Source: Dissulfurimicrobium hydrothermale
GTDB lineage: Bacteria > Desulfobacterota > Dissulfuribacteria > Dissulfuribacterales > Sh68
DNA length: 64,000 nucleotides
NCBI RefSeq assembly: GCF_022026155.1
Contig: NZ_CP085041.1
Location: 466,306 to 530,305, forward strand
Reading direction: 5' to 3'
Numbering within the stretch: position 1 is the first letter of the stretch; the number at the start of each line of letters is the position of its first letter. Below, one piece after another: positions 47,741 to 58,828 of the stretch. The notes below the pieces were generated by a model. It saw only the letters and a program-made list of their open reading frames with translations, made no database searches and had not been told where the DNA came from. Both the position numbers and the translations under genes were made by a program.

Positions 47741-48324
47741 ATGAATTTACTGGCGTCAAGGATGTCTGCAGCGATATACACGATATTCTTTTTGTCTTGT
47801 CTTGCAAGGCGCTTCAAGGTCTCCAGCCCGAAGCCGGTAAGTACCAGCACCGCCTTTGCACCGGAGTTCCATGCAAGCTCCATATCTCGGATACTGTCTC
47901 CTACCACAAAAGACTCGGAGATGTCTACATCAAGGTCGTTGCTTGCCGCTTCGATCATACCTGTAAGGGGTTTTCGACAATTACATTGGATGTTATAGCG
48001 CCCCACGCCCTCCGACGGGTGATGAGGGCAATAATACCACCCATCCACCCTGGCCCCTGATCTCAGGAGTCTTCTTGCAATCTCTTCATGGATCGCCTTG
48101 ACATCTTTCTCTTCAAAGAGGCCTCTCGCAACACCTGATTGGTTTGTGATCACTGCCACCGCATAGCCCTTTCCGTTGAGCATAGCTATGGCCTCGGCGG
48201 CCGTGTCTATAAGGACGAGTTCCTCCGGGCGGCCCAAGTAGCCCATTTCTATATTGATGGTACCGTCTCTGTCCAAAAATACCGCCTTGCGTCTAGTCTT
48301 CATTGGTTCAAAGCCATCTTTCAC
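47728..48324 (-). CDS. gmhB: D-glycero-beta-D-manno-heptose-1,7-bisphosphate 7-phosphatase
   Basis: A 198-residue HAD-superfamily phosphatase. The nucleophile motif is VFLDRDGTINIEMGYLG, and NQSGVARGLFEE follows. The zinc-binding CPHHP...CNCRKP set and GDSIRDMELAWNSGA are characteristic of GmhB. An internal ATG at 48303 fits the family start equally well. It overlaps waaF upstream and waaC downstream. Confidence 0.93.
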   Translation of the reverse strand: MKDGFEPMKTRRKAVFLDRDGTINIEMGYLGRPEELVLIDTAAEAIAMLNGKGYAVAVITNQSGVARGLFEEKDVKAIHEEIARRLLRSGARVDGWYYCPHHPSEGVGRYNIQCNCRKPLTGMIEAASNDLDVDISESFVVGDSIRDMELAWNSGAKAVLVLTGFGLETLKRLARQDKKNIVYIAADILDASKFICGS

Positions 48325-49348
48325 AGGCCTTTAAGACCTCTTCTACGCCGATGCCCAACATACATTCGAATCCGTTCGGGCACGTGCGCTTCAGGCATGG
48401 GCCGCAGGGCAGGATGCGACTGACGACAATGGCTTTTTCAGTCCACGGACCGGTAGTTGTCGGATTAGTCGAGCCGAAAAGGGCCACAAGCGGGGTGCCA
48501 AGCGCTGCGGCGACGTGCATAAGGCCTGAGTCATTCGTAACCAGGAGACGAAGCCTATTTATGATACCCATTGCCTCGACAAGACTGGTCCGGCCAGCCA
48601 GGTTGCAGGCCCTTTTGCCTATGCCTGCACATATCTCTTTGGCCAAGGTATTTTCACCTTCCGTCCCAAGGACGACTATGCAGCACTCGCTGTGCCTTTT
48701 TGTAAGCGTCTTGCCGAGTTCGATAAAGCGCCCGCTGGGCCAGCGTTTTGCCGGGCCATATGCCGCGCCGGGATTAAATCCTATCAGCATGTCTTTTTCA
48801 ATACCAACTGAAGAAAGGATACGCCCCGCCCCATCCTCTCCTTCTTTGGGGACGTCCAGGACGAGCCTGGGCTTTTCAGGTGCCGTTTTTTTCTCAAGCC
48901 CCATCTTTTTTATCAAGTGATCCACAAGGCCGAGATAATAATAGACCTCGTGTCTGGTTTGTTTGTCGCCAGGCACCGTTGCGCCGTGTGTGAGGAGTAT
49001 GGACCTTCCGTCTGTATTATAGCCGATGCGTACAGGTACCCCTGCCAGAAAAGGTATGAGCGCCGATTCGAACGAATTGGGAAAGACGACGGCAATATCG
49101 AATTGTTCGGCCCTTATGCGCCATGCAAGCCGAAACGGCCTTATTAGCGGATCTGCAAGGCTTTTTCTGTCGGCGACTATAACTTCGTCTACGTCTGGGT
49201 GTCCTGTAAAGACTGACGCCTGCGCCGGTCTTGCCAACACCTTTATCTTTGCATCCGGGTAGAGCCCAGCCAGCGCAGTGATGGCAGGAGTGGTCATGAC
49301 GGCGTCGCCGATCCAGTTGGTGGATAAAACAAGTACTTTCAGCGTCAC
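48308..49348 (-). CDS. waaF: Lipopolysaccharide heptosyltransferase II
   Basis: A 346-residue GT9 enzyme adding the second heptose. KVLVLSTNWIGDAVMTTPA, GFNPGAAYGPAKRWP and NDSGLMHVAAALGTPLVALF match WaaF. It starts one base after the ssb stop region and overlaps gmhB by 17 bases, within the lipopolysaccharide core block. Confidence 0.92.
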   Translation of the reverse strand: MTLKVLVLSTNWIGDAVMTTPAITALAGLYPDAKIKVLARPAQASVFTGHPDVDEVIVADRKSLADPLIRPFRLAWRIRAEQFDIAVVFPNSFESALIPFLAGVPVRIGYNTDGRSILLTHGATVPGDKQTRHEVYYYLGLVDHLIKKMGLEKKTAPEKPRLVLDVPKEGEDGAGRILSSVGIEKDMLIGFNPGAAYGPAKRWPSGRFIELGKTLTKRHSECCIVVLGTEGENTLAKEICAGIGKRACNLAGRTSLVEAMGIINRLRLLVTNDSGLMHVAAALGTPLVALFGSTNPTTTGPWTEKAIVVSRILPCGPCLKRTCPNGFECMLGIGVEEVLKACERWL

Positions 49349-49750
49349 TTAAAACGGTACGTCGTCTTCAATTGGCGGGGGGGTCTCAAGACCTTCTGTT
49401 TCACCGCCAAGACGTTCCTTTTTGGAATCCAGCATTTGGATATCCTGGGCCTGTATCTCGGTTACATATCTTTTTATGCCGTCTTTATCTTCCCAGGAAC
49501 GGGTCCTTATCTGCCCTTCAACATAAATTAGGCTACCTTTATTAAGATATCGTTCACAGATCTCGGCAAGCCTTCTCCATGCGATCACCCTATGCCAGTC
49601 CGTCTCCTCTTCCCACTGCTCCCCTTTTTTAACAGCCCTGTTAGTGGCCAGGCGCAGATTGGCGACCGGGGTGCCGTCCTGGGTGTAGCGTATCTCGGGA
49701 TCTGCGCCAAGCCTACCTATAAGCATTACCTTGTTTAGTCCTCTGGCCAT
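49349..49750 (-). CDS. ssb: Single-stranded DNA-binding protein
   Basis: A 133-residue OB-fold protein beginning ARGLNKVMLIGRLGADPEIR with WHRVIAWRRLAEICERYLNKG, and ending in the acidic tail PIEDDVPF that recruits partner proteins. The linker is short. It is encoded inside the lipopolysaccharide/nucleotide run. Confidence 0.95.
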   Translation of the reverse strand: MARGLNKVMLIGRLGADPEIRYTQDGTPVANLRLATNRAVKKGEQWEEETDWHRVIAWRRLAEICERYLNKGSLIYVEGQIRTRSWEDKDGIKRYVTEIQAQDIQMLDSKKERLGGETEGLETPPPIEDDVPF

Positions 49751-49780
49751 TGATGTCCACCTTTATTTTAGTTTTCGGTG

Positions 49781-50806
49781 TTATACCGAAAACTTGAATT
49801 GACCCTTGCCAAGGAGGTCGTGGAGATGCACTATTCCGGCAAGACATCCCTCCCTATCCACAACCGGCAGTACGGTAATCAGGTGCTGCTCCATGAGCGT
49901 TATGGCCTCGGCCGCCTGCGCCTCAGGGCGGATACTCTTAGGTCTTTTGGTCATGATTTCTTCTATGGATCCCTTTGTCAATCCGCCTGATTTTACAATG
50001 AAACGTCTGAGATCACCGTCCGTAAGTATGCCCAGGAGACAGCCCCCGTCGCCCAGCACCAGGACTGCACCAAGCCCCTTGGCGTCCATTTCGTTTAGGG
50101 CCGTAGGGATGTCTGTGCCTATGTGTACTGCAGGTATCGCATCACCTCTCAGCATCACTTCCTCCACCCTTACCTTCAATATTTCTCCGAGAGAGCCGCC
50201 CGGATGGTTGCGTCTAAAGTCCTTTTCATTGAATTTGCGCATGTTCAGAAGGACCACCGCAAGGGCATCCCCAATTGCAAGGGCTGCTGTCGTGCTGGCT
50301 GTCGGGGCAAGACCCAGCGTGCAGGCCTCACGTTCTACCCCTGTATCTATCACAACTAGGCTAAGTCTTGCCAGCGTTGAATTCAATCCGCCCGTAAGGG
50401 CGATTACTGGGATGCCCCTTTTTTTGAACACCATGATCAGGGCATTCAGTTCCTGCGTCTCCCCACTATTTGAAAGGGCGATTATCACATCATCCTGGCC
50501 TACCATGCCCAAGTCGCCATGGAGGGCCTCCACGGGGTGGAGAAAGATAGATGGAGTCCCTGTGCTCGCAAGGGTTGCGGCTATCTTGCGGCCCACAAGC
50601 CCGCTCTTGCCGATCCCTGTCACCACGACCCTGCCGGTAGCCTTAAAGATGAGGTCTGCCGCCTTTACAAAGCTATCTCCAAGATGCCCTTGGACGCGCT
50701 TAAGACCTTGGATCTCAACCTCTATGGCATCCTTTGCCTCTTTTAATATCGCATCCGCATCCCTTTCGGGCGGGGTCCGGTATGTCTTCTTGTCTTCCTC
50801 AGTCAT
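49781..50806 (-). CDS. kdsD: Arabinose-5-phosphate isomerase
   Basis: A 341-residue enzyme converting ribulose-5-phosphate to arabinose-5-phosphate, the first step towards Kdo. The SIS domain shows VVTGIGKSGLVGRKIAATLAS and LSNSGETQELNAL. Two CBS domains occupy the C-terminal third (MLRGDAIPAVH and MTKRPKSI). It overlaps purF by 4 bases. Other Kdo genes are outside this window. Confidence 0.94.
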   Translation of the reverse strand: MTEEDKKTYRTPPERDADAILKEAKDAIEVEIQGLKRVQGHLGDSFVKAADLIFKATGRVVVTGIGKSGLVGRKIAATLASTGTPSIFLHPVEALHGDLGMVGQDDVIIALSNSGETQELNALIMVFKKRGIPVIALTGGLNSTLARLSLVVIDTGVEREACTLGLAPTASTTAALAIGDALAVVLLNMRKFNEKDFRRNHPGGSLGEILKVRVEEVMLRGDAIPAVHIGTDIPTALNEMDAKGLGAVLVLGDGGCLLGILTDGDLRRFIVKSGGLTKGSIEEIMTKRPKSIRPEAQAAEAITLMEQHLITVLPVVDREGCLAGIVHLHDLLGKGQFKFSV

Positions 50807-52224
50807 TGTTCGAGCTGGAATTTACCCTTGTAATCGTCAACAGGGACGGGATAGTGGCCGTTGAAACAGGCCAGACAAAAACGGTTCGGGTCCCCCCCGG
50901 CAGATTTCAGCATGGCATCGATGCTCAGGTAGTGAAGCCTATCGAGCTCCAAAAATCGCCTTATTTCCTCTACCGAGTGGTTTTCTGCAATGAGTTCGCC
51001 GCTTGTTGAGAAGTCGATCCCATAGTAACATGGAAATCTGATCGGCGGACAGCTAACGAGCATGGTTATCTCCTTTGCCCCGGCCTCCCTTATCGCCCTT
51101 ATCCTGGTCAGGCTTGTCGTGCCTCTGACTATCGAGTCTTCCATGATTATGACGCGTCTGCCATAGATCATCTCCTTTACAGGGTTGAGCTTGACCCTTA
51201 CGCCGAAGTCTCTCATGGATTGGCTCGGTTGGATGAAGGTCCTGTCCACATAGTGGTTCCTGATGACGGCAAGCTCAAGCGGTATCTTGGCTGCCTGCGC
51301 ATATCCTACCGCCGCATAGTTTCCTGAGTCAGGAAAAGGCATGACGAAATCGGCCTTGACATCCACCTCTTTTGCCAATGCCGCACCGAGAGTCTTCCTA
51401 AAGCTGTAGACGTTTTGACCGAAAATGTAGCTGTCAGGTCTGGCAAAATAGATGAATTCAAAGATGCAGTGGGCACGTTTATGGGATTCGATCCCTTTGA
51501 ACGACCTCAGGCCATTTGCATCTATAATCACTACCTCGCCAGGCGCCACATCCCTTATGTATTCCGCCTGGATCAGGTCAAGGGCGCAGGTCTCGGATGA
51601 AAGCACGTAGGCTTTGCCCAGTCTTCCGATGCAAAGTGGACGAAAGCCGAACGGGTCGCGAAGGCCTATGATGCTGTCCTCGGTCCCTATGACGACGGAA
51701 TAGGCCCCTCTTACCGCGCCCATCATGGATGTTATCGCATTTTCAAGCCCCTTGATCCCAGCCCTGGCCAAGAGATGCACCATTACCTCGCTGTCCATTG
51801 TGGTTTGGAAGATCGAGCCTCTGGCCTCAAGCTCATGCCGAATTGCCCCTGCATTTACGATGTTTCCGTTGTGCGCGAGCGCCAGGGCGCAGCCGGAGTG
51901 CCTAATGCAAAAGGGTTGGGCATTTTGGAGTATGGATGAGCCTGTAGTTGAATATCTCACATGGCCTATTGCCAGATGCCCTTTCAGCTCCTTGAGCCTT
52001 GCCTCGTTGAATACCTCGCTTACAAGGCCCATTGCCTTGAATTCCCTGACGTTTTTGCCGTCTGAACTGATAATGCCGGCGCTTTCCTGCCCCCTGTGCT
52101 GCAGGGCATATAGACCGAAATATGCAAGCTTTGCGGCCTCCGGGTGCCCATAGATGCCGAAGACGCCGCACTCTTCACGGATTTTAGGCCAAGGCCGAGG
52201 GATTGAGATCATATTAATGTCCAT
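50803..52224 (-). CDS. purF: Amidophosphoribosyltransferase
   Basis: A 473-residue enzyme for the first committed step of purine synthesis. The propeptide ends before [10 protein letters not shown], with the catalytic cysteine exposed after processing. [27 protein letters not shown] and [13 protein letters not shown] (PRPP site) are present. Cysteines in [14 protein letters not shown] and [10 protein letters not shown] match the [4Fe-4S] type known from Bacillus. It overlaps carB by 11 bases. Confidence 0.96.
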   Translation of the reverse strand: MDINMISIPRPWPKIREECGVFGIYGHPEAAKLAYFGLYALQHRGQESAGIISSDGKNVREFKAMGLVSEVFNEARLKELKGHLAIGHVRYSTTGSSILQNAQPFCIRHSGCALALAHNGNIVNAGAIRHELEARGSIFQTTMDSEVMVHLLARAGIKGLENAITSMMGAVRGAYSVVIGTEDSIIGLRDPFGFRPLCIGRLGKAYVLSSETCALDLIQAEYIRDVAPGEVVIIDANGLRSFKGIESHKRAHCIFEFIYFARPDSYIFGQNVYSFRKTLGAALAKEVDVKADFVMPFPDSGNYAAVGYAQAAKIPLELAVIRNHYVDRTFIQPSQSMRDFGVRVKLNPVKEMIYGRRVIIMEDSIVRGTTSLTRIRAIREAGAKEITMLVSCPPIRFPCYYGIDFSTSGELIAENHSVEEIRRFLELDRLHYLSIDAMLKSAGGDPNRFCLACFNGHYPVPVDDYKGKFQLEQ

Positions 52225-55200
52225 ATTTTTTGTAGTATTCTTGAAGGGGTTTGACCTTCATATCCTCCGACTTCAATGAAGCAATGGCCTCGGCGGCCGC
52301 CCTCGCACCTTGGACAGTTGTAAAATACGGGATTTCATACTCAAGGGCCGTTCTTCTTATGTAATAGGAATCGGATCTGGTCTTCTTGCCGCTCGGGGTA
52401 TTGATGACCAGGTCGATCTTGCGGTTTTTCATCAGGTCTATAACATTCGGTCGCCCCTCGGATATCTTGAACACCGTCTCATTTTTTAGTCCATTTTCTC
52501 TAAGAAAGAGCGATGTGCCTTCGGTTGCGACGATGTCAAAGCCCATCTCCTTGAGCTTTCTTGCAACAGGAAGTATGGCCGCCCTGTCGCCGGTCTTTAT
52601 GCTGAAAAAGACCGTACCACTTATGGGTAGATTGAGTCCGGCTGCAATCTGGCTTTTTGCAAAGGCCATCCCGAAGCCTTGGTCGATTCCCATGACCTCA
52701 CCGGTGGATTTCATCTCCGGGCCCAGGATAATGTCCACGCCAGGAAACCGCCTGAACGGGAAGACCGATTCCTTGACGGCCACATGTTTTATCGGTACGT
52801 CTTTTGTAAGACCGAGCTCCCTCAATGTCTTTCCGATCATGACCTTGGTTGCAAGTTTGGCAAACGGAATTCCTGTGGCCTTGCTTACAAAAGGTACAGT
52901 CCTTGAGGCCCTTGGGTTTACTTCAAGCACATAGAGCCTGCCATCTTTTACTGCATACTGGACGTTCATCAGGCCCACAACATTCAACTCTCTGGCCATG
53001 GCCTTGGTCGCCGAACATATCTCGTCTATTAGCGCGCATGAGAGGGTCCGCGGCGGGAGGACGCAGGCGGAGTCGCCTGAGTGTATTCCGGCTTCTTCTA
53101 TGTGTTCCATGATCCCGCCTATTACAGTTGTCTCGCCGTCGGATATAGTGTCTACGTCTATCTCGGTCGCATCCTGGAGGAATTTGTCAATCAGTACGGG
53201 TCGTCCCTCAGAGACATAAACCGCTTCGGCCATAAACGATTTGAGGCCTAATTCGTCATAGACTATGCGCATGGCCCTTCCGCCAAGGACATAGGACGGT
53301 CTTACAACTATCGGATACCCGATCTCCCGTGCAGCCAGGATGGCCTCTTCGAGCGAGTAGGCCGTCCTATTTTCGGGTTGGATGAGCCCGAGCTTACGTA
53401 GCATGTTTTGAAAGCTCTTCCTGTCCTCGGCCATGTCAATGCTTTCAGGACTGGTTCCAAGTATCCTAACCCCAGCGCTTGCCAAGGGAAGGGCGAGATT
53501 CAGCGGGGTCTGTCCGCCGAATTGGACGATGACGCCCATCGGCCTCTCTATTTCAATTATGTGCAGTACGTCTTCAAGTGTAAGCGGTTCGAAATAGAGC
53601 TTGTCTGACGTGTCGTAGTCCGTCGAGACGGTCTCCGGGTTTGAATTTACCATGATGCTCTCGATACCTTCTTCTTTTAAGGCGAATGCCGCATGGACAC
53701 AACAGTAGTCGAATTCTATGCCCTGGCCGATCCTGTTAGGTCCGCCCCCAAGGATCATGACCTTCCGCCCTGTGCCTGGTCTGGCCTCGTCTTCCGTCTC
53801 ATAAGTGGAATAAAAATAAGGGGTATGTGCCTCGAATTCGGCTGCGCAGGTATCAACCAGTTTATAGACCGGCCTTACACCGTTTTGCCTCCTGAGCTCC
53901 CTTACCTCGTCTTGTGTGAGCCCTGCAGCCCATGCGATCTGGACGTCTGAGAAGCCCTCTCTTTTATAGTGGAGTAGGTTGTCTTTGAGCGTTTCTCTTG
54001 TCTCGAGACAGAGGCGTTCACCTTCTTCTTTTATCATAGCTATCTGGTGCAGAAACCAGGGGTCTATGCCTGTAAGTCTATGGATTTCGCCGATATCAAA
54101 CCCCATGGACATGGCAAGTGGAATATAGAATATGCGTTCCGAGTTCGGGGTCCTTAGCCTCTTGATCACAGCCTCTTTATCAGGCATTCCACTGAAACGT
54201 TGCCATGGATCACGCCCGTCAAGGCCTAGGCCGAAGCGTCCAATCTCAAGGGATCTCAGACCTTTTTGAAGGGCCTCTCGGAATGTCCGCCCTATGGCCA
54301 TAGTCTCGCCGACGCTCTTCATTGAAGTGGTGAGTATGTCTTCGGCCTCTGGGAATTTTTCAAATGTCCAGCGTGGTATCTTCACTACGCAATAATCAAT
54401 CGTCGGCTCAAAGGAGGCCATCGTTTCTTTTGTGATATCGTTTGGGATCTCATCGAGCGTATAGCCTACGGCAAGCTTTGCCGCTATCTTTGCTATCGGA
54501 AAACCTGTGGCCTTGGACGCAAGGGCGCTTGAGCGTGAGACCCGGGGGTTCATCTCGACCACCACCATCTCACCATTTTGGGGGTTTATGGCAAACTGGA
54601 TATTGGATCCGCCCGTTTCGACCCCTATCTCTCGTATGATAGCGAGGGAGGCGTCTCGCATGACCTGATATTCCCTGTCGCTCAGGGTCTGTGCAGGGGC
54701 CACAGTGATGCTGTCCCCGGTATGGACACCCATAGGGTCGAGGTTTTCTATGCTGCAGACTATTACAACATTATCCCTTGCATCGCGCATGACCTCAAGC
54801 TCAAACTCCTTCCATCCGATAACAGACTCTTCGAGCATGACTTCATGGATCATGCTTAGATCCAGCCCGTGGGAGCATATGTCTTCAAGGTCTTCAGGAT
54901 TATATGCGATGCCGCCGCCTGTACCGCCAAGCGTGAAGCTTGGACGCACGATTAGCGGAAAACCAATTTCCCTTGCAGCAAGCATTACCTCGTCCATTGA
55001 GCGGACTATGGCGCTTTTGGGTATTCTGAGGCCTATTCTGGTCATGGCATCCCTGAAGAGTTCCCTATCTTCGGCCTTGTGGATCACTTCGCGGGACGCC
55101 CCTATCATCTCGACCTGGAGGTGTTCGAGCACCCCCATGTCTGCCAAACGCACAGCCGTGTTCAGGCCGGTCTGCCCGCCGAGTGTCGGGAGTATGGCCT

Positions 55201-55450
55201 GGGGTCTTTCTTTCTCAAGGATCTTTTCAAGCACGGCAGGGGTGATGGGCTCGACATATGTCTTGTCCGCTACGTCGGGATCAGTCATGATTGTAGCCGG
55301 GTTTGAGTTCACAAGCACTACCTCGAAACCCTCTTCCCTTAGGGCCTTGCAGGCTTGGGTTCCGGAATAGTCAAATTCACAGGCCTGACCTATGATAATA
55401 GGTCCGGAACCGATGATCAGTATCTTTTTTATGTCCGTTCTCTTTGGCAT
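52214..55450 (-). CDS. carB: Carbamoyl-phosphate synthase large subunit
   Basis: A 1078-residue enzyme using ammonia from CarA, bicarbonate and two ATP. Two homologous ATP-grasp halves each begin with a [17 protein letters not shown]- or [17 protein letters not shown]-type motif. The C-terminal MGS-like allosteric domain starts near [11 protein letters not shown]. It overlaps carA by 22 bases and purF by 11, indicating one operon for pyrimidine and purine entry. Confidence 0.98.
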   Translation of the reverse strand: MPKRTDIKKILIIGSGPIIIGQACEFDYSGTQACKALREEGFEVVLVNSNPATIMTDPDVADKTYVEPITPAVLEKILEKERPQAILPTLGGQTGLNTAVRLADMGVLEHLQVEMIGASREVIHKAEDRELFRDAMTRIGLRIPKSAIVRSMDEVMLAAREIGFPLIVRPSFTLGGTGGGIAYNPEDLEDICSHGLDLSMIHEVMLEESVIGWKEFELEVMRDARDNVVIVCSIENLDPMGVHTGDSITVAPAQTLSDREYQVMRDASLAIIREIGVETGGSNIQFAINPQNGEMVVVEMNPRVSRSSALASKATGFPIAKIAAKLAVGYTLDEIPNDITKETMASFEPTIDYCVVKIPRWTFEKFPEAEDILTTSMKSVGETMAIGRTFREALQKGLRSLEIGRFGLGLDGRDPWQRFSGMPDKEAVIKRLRTPNSERIFYIPLAMSMGFDIGEIHRLTGIDPWFLHQIAMIKEEGERLCLETRETLKDNLLHYKREGFSDVQIAWAAGLTQDEVRELRRQNGVRPVYKLVDTCAAEFEAHTPYFYSTYETEDEARPGTGRKVMILGGGPNRIGQGIEFDYCCVHAAFALKEEGIESIMVNSNPETVSTDYDTSDKLYFEPLTLEDVLHIIEIERPMGVIVQFGGQTPLNLALPLASAGVRILGTSPESIDMAEDRKSFQNMLRKLGLIQPENRTAYSLEEAILAAREIGYPIVVRPSYVLGGRAMRIVYDELGLKSFMAEAVYVSEGRPVLIDKFLQDATEIDVDTISDGETTVIGGIMEHIEEAGIHSGDSACVLPPRTLSCALIDEICSATKAMARELNVVGLMNVQYAVKDGRLYVLEVNPRASRTVPFVSKATGIPFAKLATKVMIGKTLRELGLTKDVPIKHVAVKESVFPFRRFPGVDIILGPEMKSTGEVMGIDQGFGMAFAKSQIAAGLNLPISGTVFFSIKTGDRAAILPVARKLKEMGFDIVATEGTSLFLRENGLKNETVFKISEGRPNVIDLMKNRKIDLVINTPSGKKTRSDSYYIRRTALEYEIPYFTTVQGARAAAEAIASLKSEDMKVKPLQEYYKKYGH

Positions 55451-56571
55451 TGTCTCATCATCTCTGTAAAGCGATCGAAGAGGTATTCGGCATCATGGGG
55501 CCCTGGTGCGTTTTCTGGGTGATATTGTACTGAAAACATAGGGAATTTTTTGTGCCTCATACCTTCTACGGTATGATCGTTCAGATTTATGTGTGTTATC
55601 TCAATTTCGGGTGGGAGCGACTTGTCGTCCACTGAAAAACCATGATTCTGAGATGTAATCTCTATCTTACCGGTTTCAAGATCTTTGACAGGCTGATTTG
55701 CACCCCTATGGCCGAATTTCAATTTGAACGTCCTGCCACCGACGGCAAGCCCCAGTATCTGGTGTCCAAGACATATACCAAAAATTGGGCGTCTGCCGAT
55801 GATCCCCTTTACAGTCTCTACGATCCCGCAAAGAGCGGCAGGGTCTCCCGGACCGTTAGAGAGGAAGACCCCGTCAGGTTCCACTGATAGGAGTTCATCT
55901 TTTGAGGCGGTGCATGGAAACACCACGCACTCGCAGCCTCGTTTTTCAAGGAGCCTCAACTGATTGTATTTAAGACCACAGTCCAGGACTACTACCCGGA
56001 GATCCCTTGATTTTGTCTTGCATATATTCTGCAGGGTATGCGCATTTAGAGTTGTTATTTTATCGTCTTTCCATATGTATGGCGTCCGGCAGGTCACCTC
56101 TTTTACAAGATCGCGGCCCACAAGCCCTGGCGACGACCTCGCCTTTGCTGTCAGCGAGCCTGGATCAAGGTCTTTGGTGGAGATCGCGGCCTTCATGGCC
56201 CCTTTAAGGCGGATGTGTCTGGTGAGTGCCCTGGTGTCAACCTGCTCGATGCCCAATTTGTTATGAACCATGAGATATCGTCTGAGACTCATGTCCGCCC
56301 GCCAGTTGCTGTAGGCCTCTTCGTATTCCCTGACTACAAGGGCCTCTGCGTGGATGTCGCAGGACTCGATATCCCTGTTGTTTGTTCCGTAGTTGCCTAT
56401 GAGTGGGTAGGTCATTGTGACGATCTGCCCTTTGTATGATGGGTCTGTCAATATCTCCTGATAACCCGTCATGCTGGTATTGAAGACCATCTCGCCATAG
56501 ACCTCACCATGGCCCGTGAACGACCGTCCTTCAAATATCCTCCCGTCTTCAAGGGCTATAAGCGCCTTCAT
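55429..56571 (-). CDS. carA: Carbamoyl-phosphate synthase small subunit
   Basis: A 380-residue glutamine amidotransferase. The N-terminal domain has [11 protein letters not shown]-type sequence (here [18 protein letters not shown]) and [14 protein letters not shown]. The class I amidotransferase domain has [10 protein letters not shown], the catalytic cysteine in FGICLGHQI and the histidine/glutamate in [11 protein letters not shown]. It is followed by carB. Confidence 0.97.
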   Translation of the reverse strand: MKALIALEDGRIFEGRSFTGHGEVYGEMVFNTSMTGYQEILTDPSYKGQIVTMTYPLIGNYGTNNRDIESCDIHAEALVVREYEEAYSNWRADMSLRRYLMVHNKLGIEQVDTRALTRHIRLKGAMKAAISTKDLDPGSLTAKARSSPGLVGRDLVKEVTCRTPYIWKDDKITTLNAHTLQNICKTKSRDLRVVVLDCGLKYNQLRLLEKRGCECVVFPCTASKDELLSVEPDGVFLSNGPGDPAALCGIVETVKGIIGRRPIFGICLGHQILGLAVGGRTFKLKFGHRGANQPVKDLETGKIEITSQNHGFSVDDKSLPPEIEITHINLNDHTVEGMRHKKFPMFSVQYHPENAPGPHDAEYLFDRFTEMMRQCQRERT

Positions 56572-56602
56572 GTCTGTGTCCTTCTTGCGGTGTTTGTCAA
56601 CA

Positions 56603-57706
56603 TCAGTCAGGATCTCCGGCTATGAATTTCTGTACGCGTTGAAAGGCCTCGTCGTCCGTCATCTGCATCGGCGGATGTTTCATAAAATATGCGCATGGTG
56701 CGAGGAGCGCCCCCCCTATTCCCCTTTCGAGGGCAAGTTTGCAGCAACGTATCGCATCTATAACGATGCCGGCCGAATTCGGGGAGTCTTCGACCGAGAG
56801 CCTAAGCTCAAGATCCATGGGGACGTTTCCGAAGAGCCTGCCTTCCATGCGGATGAAGGCAATCTTGTTGTCCTTCTGCCAAGGCACATAATCGCTTGGG
56901 CCGATATGTATGTTTTCATCGGCAAGCGGTTCATCGAGCATGGCTTGCACCGCGTCGGTCTTCGAGAGTTTTTTGGAGGCCAGACGCTTGCGGTTTAGCA
57001 TGTTTAAGAAATCCGTATTTCCGCCGGTATTGAGCTGATATGTCTTGTCGAGGTGCACCCCCCTTTTTTTGAACAAGTTTGTAAGCACCCTGTGGACGAT
57101 CGTCGCTCCAATCTGAGATTTTATGTCATCCCCTATGATGGGGAGTCCTTTTTCTCTGAAACGTCCTTCCCACTCCGGATCGCTCGAAATGAAGACCGGT
57201 ATGTTGTTTATGAACGCCGTCCCTGCCTCTAATGCGCAACTGGCATAAAAACGCGTTGCCTCTTCAGAGCCTACGGGCAGGTAGTTGAGGAGTATTTCCG
57301 CACCCGAATCCTTCAGGATCTTTATTACGTTATCCTCGTCGGCCTCTGGGCCATCCGCCAATACGAAGGTCTGGTCTTCAGGATAGTCGGACATGTGTGT
57401 GGAAAAACCGTCAAGCACCCTTCCCTTTATCACCTTGACCCCTGTCTTTGGTATATTGTTGAAAAATATCTTGGTGCAGTTTGGTCTTGCAAAGATCGCC
57501 TCGGAGACGTCGCGACCGACCTTTCTTTTGTCAATATCGAAGGCCGCAACCACCTCTATGTCTCCAGGTCTGTAACCGCCGATATCCCAGTGCATAAGGC
57601 CGATGGCCTCATCGCCCCGATCCTTCTTGTGATAATAATTGATACCTTGCCATAGAGAAGAAAAACAGTTGCCGACTCCGACTACAGCAACCCTGATCTT
57701 TCCCAT
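56603..57706 (-). CDS. ino1: Myo-inositol-1-phosphate synthase
   Basis: A 367-residue NAD-dependent enzyme making inositol-1-phosphate from glucose-6-phosphate, of the short archaeal/actinobacterial type. VAVVGVGNCFSSLWQGINYY opens the Rossmann fold, and IIGDDIKSQIGATIVHR plus LNTGGNTDFLNMLNR are signature segments. ATG 57706 follows AAGGAG. A longer frame to 57757 lacks support. The product could feed inositol phospholipids or compatible solutes such as di-inositol phosphate, though the sequence does not tell which. Confidence 0.93.
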   Translation of the reverse strand: MGKIRVAVVGVGNCFSSLWQGINYYHKKDRGDEAIGLMHWDIGGYRPGDIEVVAAFDIDKRKVGRDVSEAIFARPNCTKIFFNNIPKTGVKVIKGRVLDGFSTHMSDYPEDQTFVLADGPEADEDNVIKILKDSGAEILLNYLPVGSEEATRFYASCALEAGTAFINNIPVFISSDPEWEGRFREKGLPIIGDDIKSQIGATIVHRVLTNLFKKRGVHLDKTYQLNTGGNTDFLNMLNRKRLASKKLSKTDAVQAMLDEPLADENIHIGPSDYVPWQKDNKIAFIRMEGRLFGNVPMDLELRLSVEDSPNSAGIVIDAIRCCKLALERGIGGALLAPCAYFMKHPPMQMTDDEAFQRVQKFIAGDPD

Positions 57707-57746
57707 CTCAAAATCTCTCCTTGTCCCTTTAAATGGTGGTGGCCAT

Positions 57747-57962
57747 TCAGGCCTCAATGGCCTCTTCTTCGACCTCGATCTCCAGTTCGAAAAAACTTTT
57801 CCCGCAGTCGTAGCATTTTACGTCAATGATGTTTTTGGAGCCAAGCGAGACATATATTTCATCGCAGCCACATTCGCATGGACCGGCAACAGACTCATTT
57901 ATTATTTGGTCTATTGACGGGCGAGCCGCTATGGGTATATCGGGATCGTATTCTATTTTCAC
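57747..57962 (-). CDS. Small four-cysteine protein of unknown function
   Basis: A 71-residue acidic protein whose middle reads GPCECGCDEIYVSLGS, then VKCYDCGKSFFELE. Two cysteine pairs suggest a zinc ribbon. AGGAGGTC precedes the ATG and it lies 40 bases upstream of ino1, as the first gene of the long minus-strand run. No family is recognised. Confidence 0.7.
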   Translation of the reverse strand: MKIEYDPDIPIAARPSIDQIINESVAGPCECGCDEIYVSLGSKNIIDVKCYDCGKSFFELEIEVEEEAIEA

Positions 57963-58042
57963 ATGAGACCTCCTGAAAATTACGCAATATGTCCGGTTTT
58001 GTCTGTGAGGTGAGATCCATATTGACGTATTTTGATGGCGAT

Positions 58043-58071
58043 ATCATAACAATGAAAAATAAGAGTTGCAA
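58043..58071 (-). promoter_or_regulatory. Sigma70-type promoter of the long minus-strand gene run
   Basis: On the minus strand TTGCAA (58066-58071) and TATGAT (58043-58048) are 17 bases apart. It lies 80 bases before the first gene of the run (57962). The spacing is ideal and the region is AT-rich. Confidence 0.65.
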
Positions 58072-58151
58072 AGGCTTTTTGCCCCGGGGTATCTTGATTT
58101 AATTGATTTTTTAGATGAATTTGTTGAAGATGATAAAAATGGAGGTGGATT

Positions 58152-58775
58152 GTGAATGTCTTTGACAAGATTGCATCGAATTGGGACGAAGAGCCTGCAA
58201 GGGTCGCCTTGGCGCATGGCGTTGCATCGGCGATCGCAGAAAACGTCCCGCTAAATAACAGCATGAAGGCCCTTGAATACGGCTGCGGTACAGGGCTTGT
58301 GACACTTGAAATCGCCAGGCGGGTACGTGAGGTGCTGGCGGCCGACGCCTCAGAAGGGATGCTATCCGTGCTTAAGGAGAAGATCGCAAGGTTCGGCGTA
58401 AAAAACATATTTCCCCTGTTCACAGATCTTACTAAGACAGGGCCGCTTGACGGCGGATTCGACCTTATTTATACAAGCATGACACTCCATCACATCCTTG
58501 ATTTTGCAGGTATGCTGAAGACCTTCCGCTGTATGCTCATGCCGGGTGGATTCATGGCCATAGCCGACCTGGATCTTGAAGACGGTTCCTTCCATAGGAA
58601 TGGGGCGCCGGTCCCTGCTCATAATGGCTTTGATAGAAGTGAGATATTGACGATCATGGGGTCTCTCGGCCTCAAGGATTTGAAGGCGGTGACTGCGCAC
58701 GAGATGCGGAGGGCCGCTCCTGATGGAAGCGTCCGCGTGTATCCGGTGTTTCTTATAGTCGGTGTGCTTGCATGA
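58152..58775 (+). CDS. Class I SAM-dependent methyltransferase
   Basis: A 207-residue protein with the SAM-binding ALEYGCGTGLVTLEIARR motif, VLAADASEGML and FDLIYTSMTLHHI, typical of the UbiE/type 11 methyltransferase group. The C-terminal half mentions no clear substrate domain. GTG 58152 follows GGAGG. It is a stand-alone gene, divergent from the zinc-ribbon gene and convergent with oppF. The substrate is unknown. Confidence 0.85.
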   Translation: MNVFDKIASNWDEEPARVALAHGVASAIAENVPLNNSMKALEYGCGTGLVTLEIARRVREVLAADASEGMLSVLKEKIARFGVKNIFPLFTDLTKTGPLDGGFDLIYTSMTLHHILDFAGMLKTFRCMLMPGGFMAIADLDLEDGSFHRNGAPVPAHNGFDRSEILTIMGSLGLKDLKAVTAHEMRRAAPDGSVRVYPVFLIVGVLA

Positions 58776-58828
58776 GAAGATTTTAGGTATCCGGGTGTTA
58801 CAGCCACCCAGACGCGGCCTGTTTACGC

